Shown here piece after piece: positions 33,210 through 41,557 of a stretch of 64,000 bases of DNA (its first letter is position 1; each line of letters begins with the position of its first letter). The stretch is from JBCBKP01 sp038521625 (GTDB lineage: Bacteria; Planctomycetota; Phycisphaerae; Phycisphaerales; UBA1924): contig JBCBKP010000002.1 of assembly GCA_038521625.1 (NCBI GenBank), forward strand, positions 124,001 through 188,000, read 5' to 3'. A program made the position numbers and the translations under genes. The notes under the pieces are model-generated. The model was not told the origin of the DNA. It was given only the letters and a program-made list of their open reading frames with translations, and did not search any database.

Positions 33210-34073
33210 GTGACCGAGCCGACGGGGCATCAGGCGCAGACCCTCGCCGAGATCCGCGATCTCCTCGCTGCGCACGGCCTGGCGCCGAACAAGGCGCTCG
33301 GGCAGAATTTCCTGATCGACAAGAACCTCGTCGAGAAGCTGTGCGAGCGCGCCCGCGTCTCCGCGAGCGAGACGGTCTTCGAGGTCGGCCCGGGGACCGG
33401 CACGCTGACCGGCCAGCTCCTCGCGCGCGGCGCGCGGGTCGTGGCGGTCGAGCTCGCCCGCGGGCTCGCCGAGCTGCTGCGCTCGCGCTTCGCCGCCGAG
33501 GCCGAGGCCGGACGATTCGTCCTGATCGAGGGCGACTGTCTCGATCGCAAGTCCGAGGTCAACCGCGAGGCGGTCGCGGTGCTCGGCGACGGCCCGTTCA
33601 AGCTCGTCGCGAATCTGCCTTATCACGCGGCGACGCCGCTCATGCTCGCGCTAATGATCTCGCACCCGGGATGCGTCTCGATGCACGCGACGATCCAGCG
33701 CGAGGTCGCCGAGCGGCTCGCGGCCGCGCCCGGGAGCAAGTCGTACGGCTCGGTCTCCGTCGTCGCGGCGTGCCTGATGCCGGCCCGACCGTTCGCCGGG
33801 CTGCCGGGCGAGTGCTTCTGGCCGCGCCCGAAGGTCGCCAGCGCGATGGTCGAGCTGGTCCGCCTCGAGCGGCCGCTCACGGACGATCCGGCCGCCCTGG
33901 CCGATTTCTGCCGTCGGTGCTTCGCGGGTCGGCGGAAGCAGCTCGGCGTGGTGCTCCGAGCCATGGGCCGAGAACCCGCGGTGTGGCCCGCGGGGATTGA
34001 TCGGACGATGCGTATCGAGGCGTTGTCCCCAACGCTGATCGCGGCGCTCGAAGAGGCGACCCGCCCGAGGTAA
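33210..34073 (+). CDS. rsmA: 16S rRNA dimethyladenosine transferase
   Basis: 287 residues from GTG 33210. It dimethylates two adjacent adenosines in the 3'-terminal helix of 16S rRNA during 30S maturation. Visible: APNKALGQNFLIDKN at the N-terminus, SAM motif EVGPGTGTLTGQLL, acidic loop VVAVELARG, catalytic motif NLPYHAATPL and the C-terminal subdomain (PGECFWPRPKVASAMVEL). Length is normal. The product confers kasugamycin sensitivity in other bacteria. Confidence 0.94.
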   Translation: MTEPTGHQAQTLAEIRDLLAAHGLAPNKALGQNFLIDKNLVEKLCERARVSASETVFEVGPGTGTLTGQLLARGARVVAVELARGLAELLRSRFAAEAEAGRFVLIEGDCLDRKSEVNREAVAVLGDGPFKLVANLPYHAATPLMLALMISHPGCVSMHATIQREVAERLAAAPGSKSYGSVSVVAACLMPARPFAGLPGECFWPRPKVASAMVELVRLERPLTDDPAALADFCRRCFAGRRKQLGVVLRAMGREPAVWPAGIDRTMRIEALSPTLIAALEEATRPR

Positions 34074-34076
34074 GCT
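34071..34076 (+). promoter_or_regulatory. TAAGCT -10 hexamer at the end of rsmA
   Basis: TAAGCT overlaps the rsmA stop codon and ends six bases before GTG 34083. It fits the leaderless pattern, but could be chance because it includes an obligatory TAA. Confidence 0.25.
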
Positions 34077-34082
34077 CTTGCT

Positions 34083-35189
34083 GTGAGGGAGTCCGGCGGC
34101 TCCGGCCGCGCCAGTTCGCTCCGATTCCCCGACACCGGCGGGGCCGCGCCGCTCACCGAGCGGCTCCCCATGGGTCCCTACTCGCCGGTCGGGACGGTCA
34201 AGACCGCCGCCGAGGTGAATTCGCTCGGTGTCTCGCTCGCGCCTTCGCTCCACGAGGCCTGCGGCGACCGCCTGGGCACGATCGAGTGGTTCCAGAGCCC
34301 CTGGCAGCGCAGCGGGGCTGCGACGGGATACTCCACGTGGCGCCTGCCGGACGGCAGCGTCATCGAGGCCGTTGTCAAGGCGCCGGTCGGCTACCGCGAG
34401 TGGTTCTGGGCGACGAGTCTCGGCGAGGCGGACCCGATGCGATGGAACGCCGAGGAAAACCGCGGGCTGCCCGTGCCCCGTGTTCTCAGCTCGAGCCTCG
34501 AACTCGGCGGGTACGACATCGCCTGGCTCGTCCTCGAGCGCGTCCGCGGTCGCGCGGTCTCGCGGCGGATGGACTGCGAGAGCCTGGTCGCGATGTTCGA
34601 GGCCGCGGCGCAGTTCGAGGTGATGACGACCGAGGTCCGCACGCCGGCGTCGGTGCCGAGGCCGGCTCCCCCGGACTGGGCCGGGGCGATCGAGCGTGCC
34701 GCCAAGGCGGTCGCGGACAACGCGGTCGCGGACCGCGAGCGCTGGCTCCGAGCGATCGCGGGCGTCGAGCGACGACTGGACTCGATCCTCCGCGAGGGCG
34801 AGGCCCGGAAGCCCGACAGCTGGTGCCACGGCGACCTCCACCCGGGCAACGTCGTCAGCCGGCGCGGGCCCGACGGGCGTCTGCGCTGCGTGCTGCTCGA
34901 TCTGGCGCTGGTCCGCCCGGGCTCATGGGTCGAGGACGCGGTCTACGTCGAGCGGCTCCACTGGGGTCGCGAGGAGCTCCTGGCCGGAGTCGACCCGGTG
35001 ACGGCGCTCGGCGAGGCGCGGACGCGGCTCGGGCTGCCCACGGGGCCGTCAGACCTGCTCGCGGCGGATCGGCGCCGGCTGCTGCTCGCGACGACGGCGC
35101 CGCTGACGCTCGCCGAATCGCACGACGAGGCGTTCCTCGCCGCGGCGCTCGCCAAGACGGAAACACTGCTCGCCTCGGCGGACGTGTAA
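34083..35189 (+). CDS. phosphotransferase with APH/choline-kinase fold
   Basis: 368 residues from GTG 34083; ATG 34170 is a later alternative. The C-terminal lobe has the APH catalytic loop WCHGDLHPGNV (catalytic Asp) and a metal-binding LLDLALVRPGSWVEDA in place of DWE. The N-terminal lobe has a candidate ATP Lys in VIEAVVKAPVG. Such enzymes phosphorylate small alcohols (homoserine, choline, sugars, drugs). Resistance activity should not be assumed: the protein is not close to known aminoglycoside kinases by eye, and sits in a housekeeping context. Confidence 0.75.
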   Translation: MRESGGSGRASSLRFPDTGGAAPLTERLPMGPYSPVGTVKTAAEVNSLGVSLAPSLHEACGDRLGTIEWFQSPWQRSGAATGYSTWRLPDGSVIEAVVKAPVGYREWFWATSLGEADPMRWNAEENRGLPVPRVLSSSLELGGYDIAWLVLERVRGRAVSRRMDCESLVAMFEAAAQFEVMTTEVRTPASVPRPAPPDWAGAIERAAKAVADNAVADRERWLRAIAGVERRLDSILREGEARKPDSWCHGDLHPGNVVSRRGPDGRLRCVLLDLALVRPGSWVEDAVYVERLHWGREELLAGVDPVTALGEARTRLGLPTGPSDLLAADRRRLLLATTAPLTLAESHDEAFLAAALAKTETLLASADV

Positions 35190-35326
35190 TAGTAATTTGT
35201 TTGGGTCATGTTGAAAACCCGGGGCGGGTCGGCACAATTTGTCAGGTCGGGGCAGAGTCGCCCCTGACGCGTCTGAAGCCCCCTCGACGCCTGGGACGGC
35301 GTCGTCATAGCCAGCGAGGAACGCAC

Positions 35327-35506
35327 GTGGATCTACTCGAACAGATCGAACAGCAACTGAACGCCATCAAGGAGGACTACCAGAAGGGCAAGGGCGGCAA
35401 CAAAGCCGCGGGCACCCGCGTGCGCAAGGCGATGCAAGAGGTCAAGAACCTTGCCCAGCAGATCCGTCAGGAGATGCTGGATTCGCGCGACGGCAGCGAG
35501 GGGTGA
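35327..35506 (+). CDS. Hc1-like mini histone (histone H1-like DNA-binding protein)
   Basis: 59 residues from GTG 35327 with GCGAGGA upstream. Nearly all helix and rich in Lys, Gln and Glu: LLEQIEQQLNAIKEDYQKG, then KGGNKAAGTRVRKAMQEV and LAQQIRQEM. The core xKGNKAAxxRVRK is the hallmark of the N-terminal domain of chlamydial Hc1 and of similar short planctomycete proteins; the Lys/Ala-rich C-terminal tail of Hc1 is missing. It probably binds or bends nucleoid DNA. The AT-richer upstream gap (35190-35326) is the likely promoter region. A FabZ-like gene follows after ten bases. Confidence 0.75.
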   Translation: MDLLEQIEQQLNAIKEDYQKGKGGNKAAGTRVRKAMQEVKNLAQQIRQEMLDSRDGSEG

Positions 35507-35516
35507 GCGTGCAGCG

Positions 35517-36053
35517 GTGACGACGGCGCAGACCCAACCGGATCAGGCCGAGCGGGCGGCGGACGGCCGCCGTCTGCTCTTCGATCTCTCCCCCATCGAC
35601 CTCTCGGCGGTCCTCGCCGACACCGAGGGCGTCGAGCGGGTGAACCCGCACCGCCACGAGATGCGGCTCCTCGACGAGGTGATCTTCGTCGCCGAGGACC
35701 ACTCCAGGGCGGTGGGGCGACTCCGCGTCTCTCACGAGCCCTTCTGGGCCCGCGGCCACTTCCCCAGCCGTCCGACCATGCCGGGCGTGCTGATGGTCGA
35801 GGCCGGCGCCCAGATCGCCAGCTACCTCTGGAACATCCAGCAGACGACGCCGCGCGTCGCGGCGTTCCTGCGCATCGAAGAGGCCGTCTTCCGGCGCGCG
35901 ATCGCACCGGGCGAGGAGATCATCCTGCTCGCGGCCGAGGTCAAGAACAGCCGGCGCCGCTTCATCAGCGACGTCCAGGGCCTCGTCGACGGCGAGGTCG
36001 CCTTCAGCGCCCGCATCTCGGGGCTGGCGATGGAAGAGCATCGCTCGGCCTGA
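35517..36053 (+). CDS. FabZ-like beta-hydroxyacyl-ACP dehydratase
   Basis: 178 residues from GTG 35517. The hot-dog domain has the active-site segment GHFPSRPTMPGVLMVEAGAQIASYL, containing the catalytic His and the Glu on the central helix. The N-terminus is ~25 residues longer than E. coli FabZ. Expected reaction: dehydration of 3-hydroxyacyl-ACP in fatty-acid elongation. Whether it is the main FabZ or a side-pathway paralogue cannot be decided; lpxC/lpxA, often beside fabZ, are not here. Confidence 0.82.
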   Translation: MTTAQTQPDQAERAADGRRLLFDLSPIDLSAVLADTEGVERVNPHRHEMRLLDEVIFVAEDHSRAVGRLRVSHEPFWARGHFPSRPTMPGVLMVEAGAQIASYLWNIQQTTPRVAAFLRIEEAVFRRAIAPGEEIILLAAEVKNSRRRFISDVQGLVDGEVAFSARISGLAMEEHRSA

Positions 36054-36093
36054 AGCAGCCCCGTCGGTCCATGACGCGGAGAAGGGGGGCGGC

Positions 36094-37263
36094 GTGCTCC
36101 GGGCCGCGGACCTCCAACTCGACGCCGGCGGTGACGCTGCGGCGTTGCCGGCCCGTCCGGGCGTGCTCGAGTTCAACGGACGAACGATCGACGACGCGAT
36201 CGCGGTTGTCGCGACGGGCGATCTCCGCGCTGCCCACGAACGGCGGATCACGCCCGCGGCGGGCCGGCCGGATCTGCGCGAGGTGGTCGAGTCGGTGCGG
36301 GCCTGGGTCTGCGGCTCGCTCGTCGAGGCCGAGATGCTCTGGCTCGAGATCGCGCGCGAGCGGACGCCCCGCACCTACGCGCAGGCGCTCGACCGCTGGC
36401 GCGGCTGGTTCATCGCGCTCGATCCCGAGTCGGAGCTCCCCGTGTGGTCGCGGATCGATCTGCAGGAGCAGAGCGAGGCCCGCGTCTCGACGCCGACGAT
36501 CCTGGGGCCGATGGCGACCAAGGACGCTGCCAAGCGCTACGGGCGTGCCCTCGACGAGGTCTTCGAGCTCTGCCGCGAGCCGGAGCTCCTGGCGAAGCGC
36601 CCGAACGCGACCGCGTGCATCTACAAGGAGATGGGCCAGTGCCCCGCGCCGTGCGACGGCAGCGAGCCGATGGAGGCGTACCGCGACCGCGCGCGCGCCG
36701 CGGTCACGCTCGCGCGCGAGGGGCCCGCGCCCGAACGCGCGCGCATCGAACGCGAGATCGGCGCCGCCGCGGCCGAGACCGACTTCGAGCGCGCCGCGGC
36801 GCTGAAGCCGAAGCTCGAGCAGATCGGCTCGTTCGGCAAGCCGGCCTGGCGGCGCGTCACCACGCTCGACCGGTTCGCGGTCGTCCTGGTGCAGCCGAGC
36901 GGACGCAAGGGCTGGGCGCGCGTGCTGCTCCACGCCCGAGGCAACACGGGCTGGTTCGCGGACGTCCGAGCCGACGCCGGCGACCCGGGCGTCTTCGCGG
37001 CGCTGATCGACGGCATCGAAGATCACGCCCGGCCGAGCCATGGGTCGTTCGATCTGACGCCCGAGCGGGCCGAGCGGATCGGGCTTGCCTGCCACCACCT
37101 CTTCCACCCCGGACGCGGCTCGGGCTCGGTGCTGGACGCCTCGGTCCGGGATGGCGTCGGTCTCGATGAGCGGGAATTCTGGCGGGCGGCGCGGCGCGCG
37201 GCAAAGATCGAGCAGGATGAGGCCGATCTCGCCGCGGGCGAGGCGGAGTCCGGCGGCGGCTGA
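36094..37263 (+). CDS. UvrC-like protein with degenerate GIY-YIG domain, no C-terminal nuclease
   Basis: 389 residues from GTG 36094, against ~600 for UvrC. The first ~85 residues align loosely with the UvrC nuclease domain (LPARPGVLEF ... VVATGDLRAAHERR), but the two Tyr of GIY-YIG are replaced. The middle keeps the UvrC signature around ACIYKEMGQCPAPCDG with three Cys, then a UVR-type helix pair (TDFERAAALKPKLEQI). The C-terminal RNase H-like and HhH domains that make the 5' incision are missing. It may be a UvrB- or DNA-binding accessory; a full uvrC would be expected elsewhere. Confidence 0.7.
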   Translation: MLRAADLQLDAGGDAAALPARPGVLEFNGRTIDDAIAVVATGDLRAAHERRITPAAGRPDLREVVESVRAWVCGSLVEAEMLWLEIARERTPRTYAQALDRWRGWFIALDPESELPVWSRIDLQEQSEARVSTPTILGPMATKDAAKRYGRALDEVFELCREPELLAKRPNATACIYKEMGQCPAPCDGSEPMEAYRDRARAAVTLAREGPAPERARIEREIGAAAAETDFERAAALKPKLEQIGSFGKPAWRRVTTLDRFAVVLVQPSGRKGWARVLLHARGNTGWFADVRADAGDPGVFAALIDGIEDHARPSHGSFDLTPERAERIGLACHHLFHPGRGSGSVLDASVRDGVGLDEREFWRAARRAAKIEQDEADLAAGEAESGGG

Positions 37264-37293
37264 GGCCGCGGCCCGAGCAGGGCGAGGTGCGTG

Positions 37294-38391
37294 ATGTCCG
37301 GTGGCGCGAGTGGTTTGGGGCCGCTGGTCTTCGAGCCGATCCTCAAAGAGAAAGTCTGGGGCCACCGACGCCTCGCGTCGTACGGCAAGCCGCTGCCCGA
37401 GGGCGGCGCGCTGATCGGCGAGAGCTGGGAGATCGCCGACCTGGCGCAGACCTCGGCCGGCGGCGGCGGCGGCGGCGAGGCCCGCTCGGTCGTCCGCGCC
37501 GGGCCCGCCGCGGGGACCACGATCACCGAGCTGGTCCGCCGGATGGGCGCCGATCTGCTCGGCAAGGCCCGCCCGCACCGCTGGGACGACGGCGACGCCT
37601 TCCCGCTGCTCGTCAAGCTGCTCGACGCCGGCCAGCACCTCAGCGTGCAGGTCCACCCCAGCCCGGCCTACGCCGAGCACAACCCGGGGGCGCACCTCAA
37701 GACCGAGAGCTGGGTCGTGCTGGAGGCGGACAAGGCCGAGCTCCCGGGCGGGGCCGTCGTCGAGCCGGGGGTCTTCAACGGCTTCGCCGGCAAGCACACG
37801 CCCGAGCGGGTGCGGGCGGCGGCCGAGTCGGGCGCGATCGCGCCGCTGCTCAACCGGCGCGAGGCGGTCGTGGGCGACTGCCACACGCTGCCGAGCGGGA
37901 CGTGCCACGCGCTGGGCGCGGGCGTGCTGGTGGCCGAGGTGCAGACGCCGAGCGACACGACCTTCCGCGTGTACGACTGGGCGAGGGAGTACGGCCGCGC
38001 CGGGCGCGAGCTGCACCTCGACCAGTCGCTGGAGTGCATCGGGCTGGAGGCGGGCGGCCGCGCGGGCGCGGCGGTCGAGCCGCGGCGTCTCGACGGCGGG
38101 GCGTCGAGGGGCGTGCTGGCGCGGACCAAGCACTACTCGATCGAGAGCGTGCGGCTGTTCGAGGGCTCGACGCTCGATCTGCGCGACGTGACCTGGGGGG
38201 CCTTCGATGCGCAGCGGTGCGCCGTCGTGATGGTCTGCCGCGGCAGCGCCCAGGCGGAGAGCCGCAGCGGTGCGTGGCGGATGACGCCGCTCGCGATGGG
38301 CACCACGGCGTTGATCGCGGCGTCGGACGTCGCGGACACGGTGGTCGCGAGCGACGGGGGCGCGTGGGTGCTGGTGGTGCGGCCGGGCTGA
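37294..38391 (+). CDS. manA: type I mannose-6-phosphate isomerase
   Basis: 365 residues from ATG 37294 (GTG 37291 is adjacent). It interconverts mannose 6-phosphate and fructose 6-phosphate, linking glycolysis to GDP-mannose and glycan synthesis. The zinc site is readable in VQVHPSPAYAEHN, TESWVVLEA and CHTLPSGTCHAL; EIADLAQ and GRAGRELHLDQSLE are family features. A Gly-rich loop (GGGGGG) interrupts the N-terminal domain. The gene ends directly against the stop codon of the convergent accC with no gap. Confidence 0.88.
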   Translation: MSGGASGLGPLVFEPILKEKVWGHRRLASYGKPLPEGGALIGESWEIADLAQTSAGGGGGGEARSVVRAGPAAGTTITELVRRMGADLLGKARPHRWDDGDAFPLLVKLLDAGQHLSVQVHPSPAYAEHNPGAHLKTESWVVLEADKAELPGGAVVEPGVFNGFAGKHTPERVRAAAESGAIAPLLNRREAVVGDCHTLPSGTCHALGAGVLVAEVQTPSDTTFRVYDWAREYGRAGRELHLDQSLECIGLEAGGRAGAAVEPRRLDGGASRGVLARTKHYSIESVRLFEGSTLDLRDVTWGAFDAQRCAVVMVCRGSAQAESRSGAWRMTPLAMGTTALIAASDVADTVVASDGGAWVLVVRPG

Positions 38392-39732
38392 CTACTTCAG
38401 CAACCGCTCGAGCAGGTGGATGTCGAGCTCGGCGTGCACGAAGCTCGAGTCCTCCATCAGCCGCCGCTGCAGCGGGATCGTCGTCTTGATCGGCCCGACC
38501 TCGAACTCCCGCAGCGCCCGGCGCATCCGCGTGATCGCCTGCTCGCGGTCCGCCCCGTGCACGATCAGCTTGCCGACCATCGAGTCGTAGTTCGGCGGCA
38601 CGCGGTACCCGGGCACCACGTGGCTGTCGACCCGCACGCCCGGCCCGCCCGGCACGTGCCAGGTGTCGATGTTGCCCGGCGAGGGCATGAAGTTCTTCGC
38701 CGGGTCCTCGGCGTTGATCCGGCACTCGATGGCGTGCCCGCGGGCCTTGATGTCCTTCTGCTTGAACGGCAGCGGGTCGCCGGCCGCGACCAGGATCGAC
38801 TGCTGGACGATGTCGACGCCCGTGATCAGCTCGGTGACCGGGTGCTCGACCTGCACGCGCGTGTTCACCTCGAGCATGTAGAAGTTCTGCTCGGCGTCCA
38901 TGAGGAACTCGACGGTTGCGGCGCCGGCGTACTCGGCCTGCTTGACGAGGCGCGCGGCGGACTCGCAGACGGCGTCGCGCTTCTTCTTATCGATGCCAGG
39001 GCCGGGGGCCTCCTCGATGATCTTCTGGTGGCGGCGCTGCATCGAGCAGTCGCGCTCGTACAGGTGCACCGCGTGCCCGTGCTTGTCGCCGAGCACCTGC
39101 ACCTCGACGTGGCGGGCGTGCTCCAGGAACTTCTCGATGAAGACGCTGCCGTCGCCGAACGCCGCCTTGGCCTCCTGCTGGGCCTTGCCGATCGAGGTCC
39201 GCAGCGTGGGCTCGTTGTGGCAGACCCGCATGCCGCGCCCGCCGCCGCCGGCCGCGGCCTTGACGATCACCGGGTAGCCGATCTCGGCGGCGACCTTGAC
39301 CGCCTCTTCCTCGTCGTCGATCGCGCCCTCGGAGCCCGGGAAGATCGGAACCTTGGCCTGTCGCGCGAAGTTCTTGGCCTCGACCTTGTCGCCGAGGCGG
39401 CGCATCGCCTCGGGGCTCGGGCCGCAGAACTCGATCTTGCAGTCGCGGCAGACCTCGGCGAAGTCGGCCCGCTCGGCCAGGAAGCCGTAGCCCGGGTGGA
39501 TCGCGTCGACGTCGGCCAGCTCGGCCGCCGAGATCAGGCGGGCGATGTTGAGGTAGCTGTCCTTGGCCGGCGCATCGCCGATGCAGATCGCGCGGTCCGC
39601 GAGCTTCAGGTAGTTCGCGTCGGCGTCGGCCTTGGAGTACACGCACACGGCCTCGATGCCGAGCTCGTGGCAGGCGCGGATGATGCGGAGTGCGATCTCT
39701 CCGCGGTTGGCAATCAGGACTCGTCGGAACAT
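38392..39732 (-). CDS. accC: acetyl-CoA carboxylase, biotin carboxylase subunit
   Basis: 446 residues, as in E. coli. ATP-grasp enzyme that carboxylates biotin on AccB, the first step of fatty-acid synthesis. Visible: ANRGEIALRIIRACHELGI, HPGYGFLAERADFAEVC, the glycine-rich ATP loop AAGGGGRGMRV, biotin/ATP residues in ERDCSMQRRHQKIIEEAPG, and MLEVNTRVQVEHPVTE. It lies 100 bases downstream of accB; the gap carries an inverted pair of heptamer arrays. accA and accD are not in the window. Confidence 0.96.
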   Translation of the reverse strand: MFRRVLIANRGEIALRIIRACHELGIEAVCVYSKADADANYLKLADRAICIGDAPAKDSYLNIARLISAAELADVDAIHPGYGFLAERADFAEVCRDCKIEFCGPSPEAMRRLGDKVEAKNFARQAKVPIFPGSEGAIDDEEEAVKVAAEIGYPVIVKAAAGGGGRGMRVCHNEPTLRTSIGKAQQEAKAAFGDGSVFIEKFLEHARHVEVQVLGDKHGHAVHLYERDCSMQRRHQKIIEEAPGPGIDKKKRDAVCESAARLVKQAEYAGAATVEFLMDAEQNFYMLEVNTRVQVEHPVTELITGVDIVQQSILVAAGDPLPFKQKDIKARGHAIECRINAEDPAKNFMPSPGNIDTWHVPGGPGVRVDSHVVPGYRVPPNYDSMVGKLIVHGADREQAITRMRRALREFEVGPIKTTIPLQRRLMEDSSFVHAELDIHLLERLLK

Positions 39733-39739
39733 AGAAAGC

Positions 39740-39822
39740 GATCAGGCACCAGGGATCGGGGATCAGGAGCGAGGGACGGGCGGCAAGCTCGGCCTGGTGC
39801 CCGATGCCTGATGCCCGATGCC
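39740..39822. repeat. inverted pair of heptamer arrays between accB and accC
   Basis: The left arm (39740-39767) reads as four 7-bp units, GATCAGG CACCAGG GATCGGG then GATCAGG. The right arm (39793-39822) is a related array in opposite orientation, CCTGGTG CCCGATG CCTGATG then CCCGATG. The arms pair over 9 perfect bases (39745-39753 with 39793-39801) and more loosely beyond. The structure lies inside an operon gap and could form a long hairpin. Confidence 0.7.
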
Positions 39823-39832
39823 TTGCCGCGGC

Positions 39833-40306
39833 TCACGCCGGCTTGAGCATGAACAGCGGCTGGCCGAACTCGACGGCGTCGCCGCTCTGGACGCAGACGC
39901 GCTCCACGACGCCCGACGCCTCGGCCTTGATCTCGTTGAAGACCTTCATCGCCTCGACCAGGCAGACGACGTCGCCCGCGCTGACCCGCGTGCCGACCGA
40001 GACGTAGTTGTCCGCCTCGGGGCTCGGCGCCGAATAGAACGTGCCGACCATCGGCGACTCGACCGGCGTCAGCCCGTTATCGCTCGCGCCGGCCGCGGGC
40101 GCCGCCGCCGCGGCGGGCGAGGTCTCGCCGTTGTCCGCCGGCGCCGCGGCCGCCTCGACCGGGACGAGCTGGCCCGAGGTCAGCACCGGCCCCTGCGAGC
40201 CACGCTTGATCGTGACGGTCTCTTCTTGGTCGCGCAGGTCGAGCTCGGCGAGGTCGTTCTCGACCATCAGCTTCACGAGCTCTTTGAGTTTGCGGATGTC
40301 GATCAC
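39833..40306 (-). CDS. accB: acetyl-CoA carboxylase, biotin carboxyl carrier protein
   Basis: 157 residues from GTG 40306 with GGGGGA upstream. It carries biotin between the carboxylase and transcarboxylase halves of ACC. The N-terminal helix (IRKLKELVKLMVENDLAELDLRD), an Ala/Pro-rich linker (~45-78) and the lipoyl/biotinyl domain with thumb (SPMVGTFYSAPSPEADNYVSVG) are all present. The biotinylated Lys is in EAMKVFNEI. Upstream on the same strand is a PepP-like peptidase (63-base gap), a linkage often seen in bacteria. Confidence 0.94.
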   Translation of the reverse strand: MIDIRKLKELVKLMVENDLAELDLRDQEETVTIKRGSQGPVLTSGQLVPVEAAAAPADNGETSPAAAAAPAAGASDNGLTPVESPMVGTFYSAPSPEADNYVSVGTRVSAGDVVCLVEAMKVFNEIKAEASGVVERVCVQSGDAVEFGQPLFMLKPA

Positions 40307-40369
40307 GGGCGGTCCCCCATCGGTCGAGTCGTCGTAGGGCGTCGGGCCAAGTCTAGAGCAAGCTCGCGC

Positions 40370-41521
40370 TTAAAGCGTGCACCACTCGATGTCGGTCGGC
40401 AGCGTGGTCAGCCGCTGCCTGCCGCGCTCCGTCACGGCGTAGTCGTCCTCGATCCGAACGCCGCCGATGCCAGGCAGGTAGATCCCCGGCTCGATCGTCA
40501 CCACGTGCCCGGGCTCGAGCACGTCGTCGGCCGTCATGTGGCTCAGCCGCGGCTCCTCGTGCACCTGCAGGCCGAGGCCGTGCCCCAGCCCGTGGTTGTA
40601 CTCCTTGCCGTAGCCGTGCTTGGTGATGTGGTCCCGCGCCGCGCGGTCGACCTCCCTGGTCGGCACGCCCGGGCCGAGCGCGTTGATCGCCAGCCTCTGG
40701 GCCTCGCGCACGATCTCGTAGATCTCGCGCATCTGCGCCGACCAGCGCCCGAAGTTGAACGTCCGGCACATGTCCGAGTGGTACCCGTCGACGATCGCGC
40801 CCCAGTCGATCAGCAGCGGCTCGCCCCGCTTCACCCGCGTCGTGCCCGGGCGGTAGTGGGGCAGCGCCCCGTTCGCCTGCGCCGCGACGATCGTGGTGAA
40901 GCCCGGCGCCGTCGAGCCGCGGACCTTCATCTCGTACTCCAGGACCGCGCAGACCTCGAACTCGGTCATGCCGATCTGGATCTGCGGCAGGGTCGCCTCG
41001 AGCGCCTCCTCCTGGATCTTCGCCGCCGCGCGGATCAGCGCGATCTCGCTCGCGTCCTTCCGCTCGCGCAGGTCGCCGACGAGACCCTCGGTCGCGTACA
41101 GCTTCGACTCGGGAAGCCGGGCCTTCTTGAAGGCCTTCTTGATCGCGTCGCGGCCCTGCAGCGTGACGTGCTCGCCCTGGACGCCCAGGCGGTAGAGGTT
41201 CCTCGCGTCGTGCTCGGCGCCGGCGACGTCCGCCACGGCCTTGTAGATGCTCCCCGTGCGCAGGAAGATCTTGCACATCGGACGCTGCGGGTCGAGCTCG
41301 ACGTCGTACCGGCCGTCCGAGATGATCGTCGGCTTCCCGCTCGGCGGCACCAGCAGGAAGCTGTCGCCCCCGAGGAATCCCGTGAGGTACGCGACGTCGT
41401 TCGGATCGGTCACGAGCAGGTGGCTGACGCCGACCTCGCGCATCAGAGCACGCAAACGCGTGACGCGCCCCTTGAACGGGCTCTCGTTGCGGGCGGGTGT
41501 CCGTGATCTGCGCTTGGCCAT
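40370..41521 (-). CDS. M24-family Xaa-Pro aminopeptidase
   Basis: 383 residues from ATG 41521. The N-terminal creatinase-like domain (DPNDVAYLTGFLGGDSFLLV) precedes a pita-bread catalytic domain with all five metal ligands: Asp in LLIDWGAIVDGYHSD (two Asp), His in GHGLGLQVHEEP, Glu in VTIEPGIYLPG and Glu in VRIEDDYAVTE. It cleaves N-terminal residues ahead of proline. It heads the peptidase-accB-accC unit and appears leaderless (TATCAT at 41530-41535). Confidence 0.9.
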   Translation of the reverse strand: MAKRRSRTPARNESPFKGRVTRLRALMREVGVSHLLVTDPNDVAYLTGFLGGDSFLLVPPSGKPTIISDGRYDVELDPQRPMCKIFLRTGSIYKAVADVAGAEHDARNLYRLGVQGEHVTLQGRDAIKKAFKKARLPESKLYATEGLVGDLRERKDASEIALIRAAAKIQEEALEATLPQIQIGMTEFEVCAVLEYEMKVRGSTAPGFTTIVAAQANGALPHYRPGTTRVKRGEPLLIDWGAIVDGYHSDMCRTFNFGRWSAQMREIYEIVREAQRLAINALGPGVPTREVDRAARDHITKHGYGKEYNHGLGHGLGLQVHEEPRLSHMTADDVLEPGHVVTIEPGIYLPGIGGVRIEDDYAVTERGRQRLTTLPTDIEWCTL

Positions 41522-41529
41522 AGGGGGCG

Positions 41530-41535
41530 ATGATA
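41530..41535 (-). promoter_or_regulatory. TATCAT -10 hexamer of the peptidase-accB-accC unit
   Basis: TATCAT on the minus strand ends eight bases before ATG 41521. It lies 11 bases from the divergent TACCCT at 41547-41552, so the two promoters must be back to back. Confidence 0.45.
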
Positions 41536-41546
41536 GCTCGCGGGCG

Positions 41547-41552
41547 TACCCT
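41547..41552 (+). promoter_or_regulatory. TACCCT -10 hexamer, leaderless start at 41558
   Basis: TACCCT ends five bases before GTG 41558; no Shine-Dalgarno is present. Confidence 0.35.
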
Positions 41553-41557
41553 GAGCC

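Noticed and set aside
34083..35189. Aminoglycoside resistance gene
   Set aside because: Only the general APH fold motifs are present; the sequence is not close by eye to known resistance kinases and sits among housekeeping genes.
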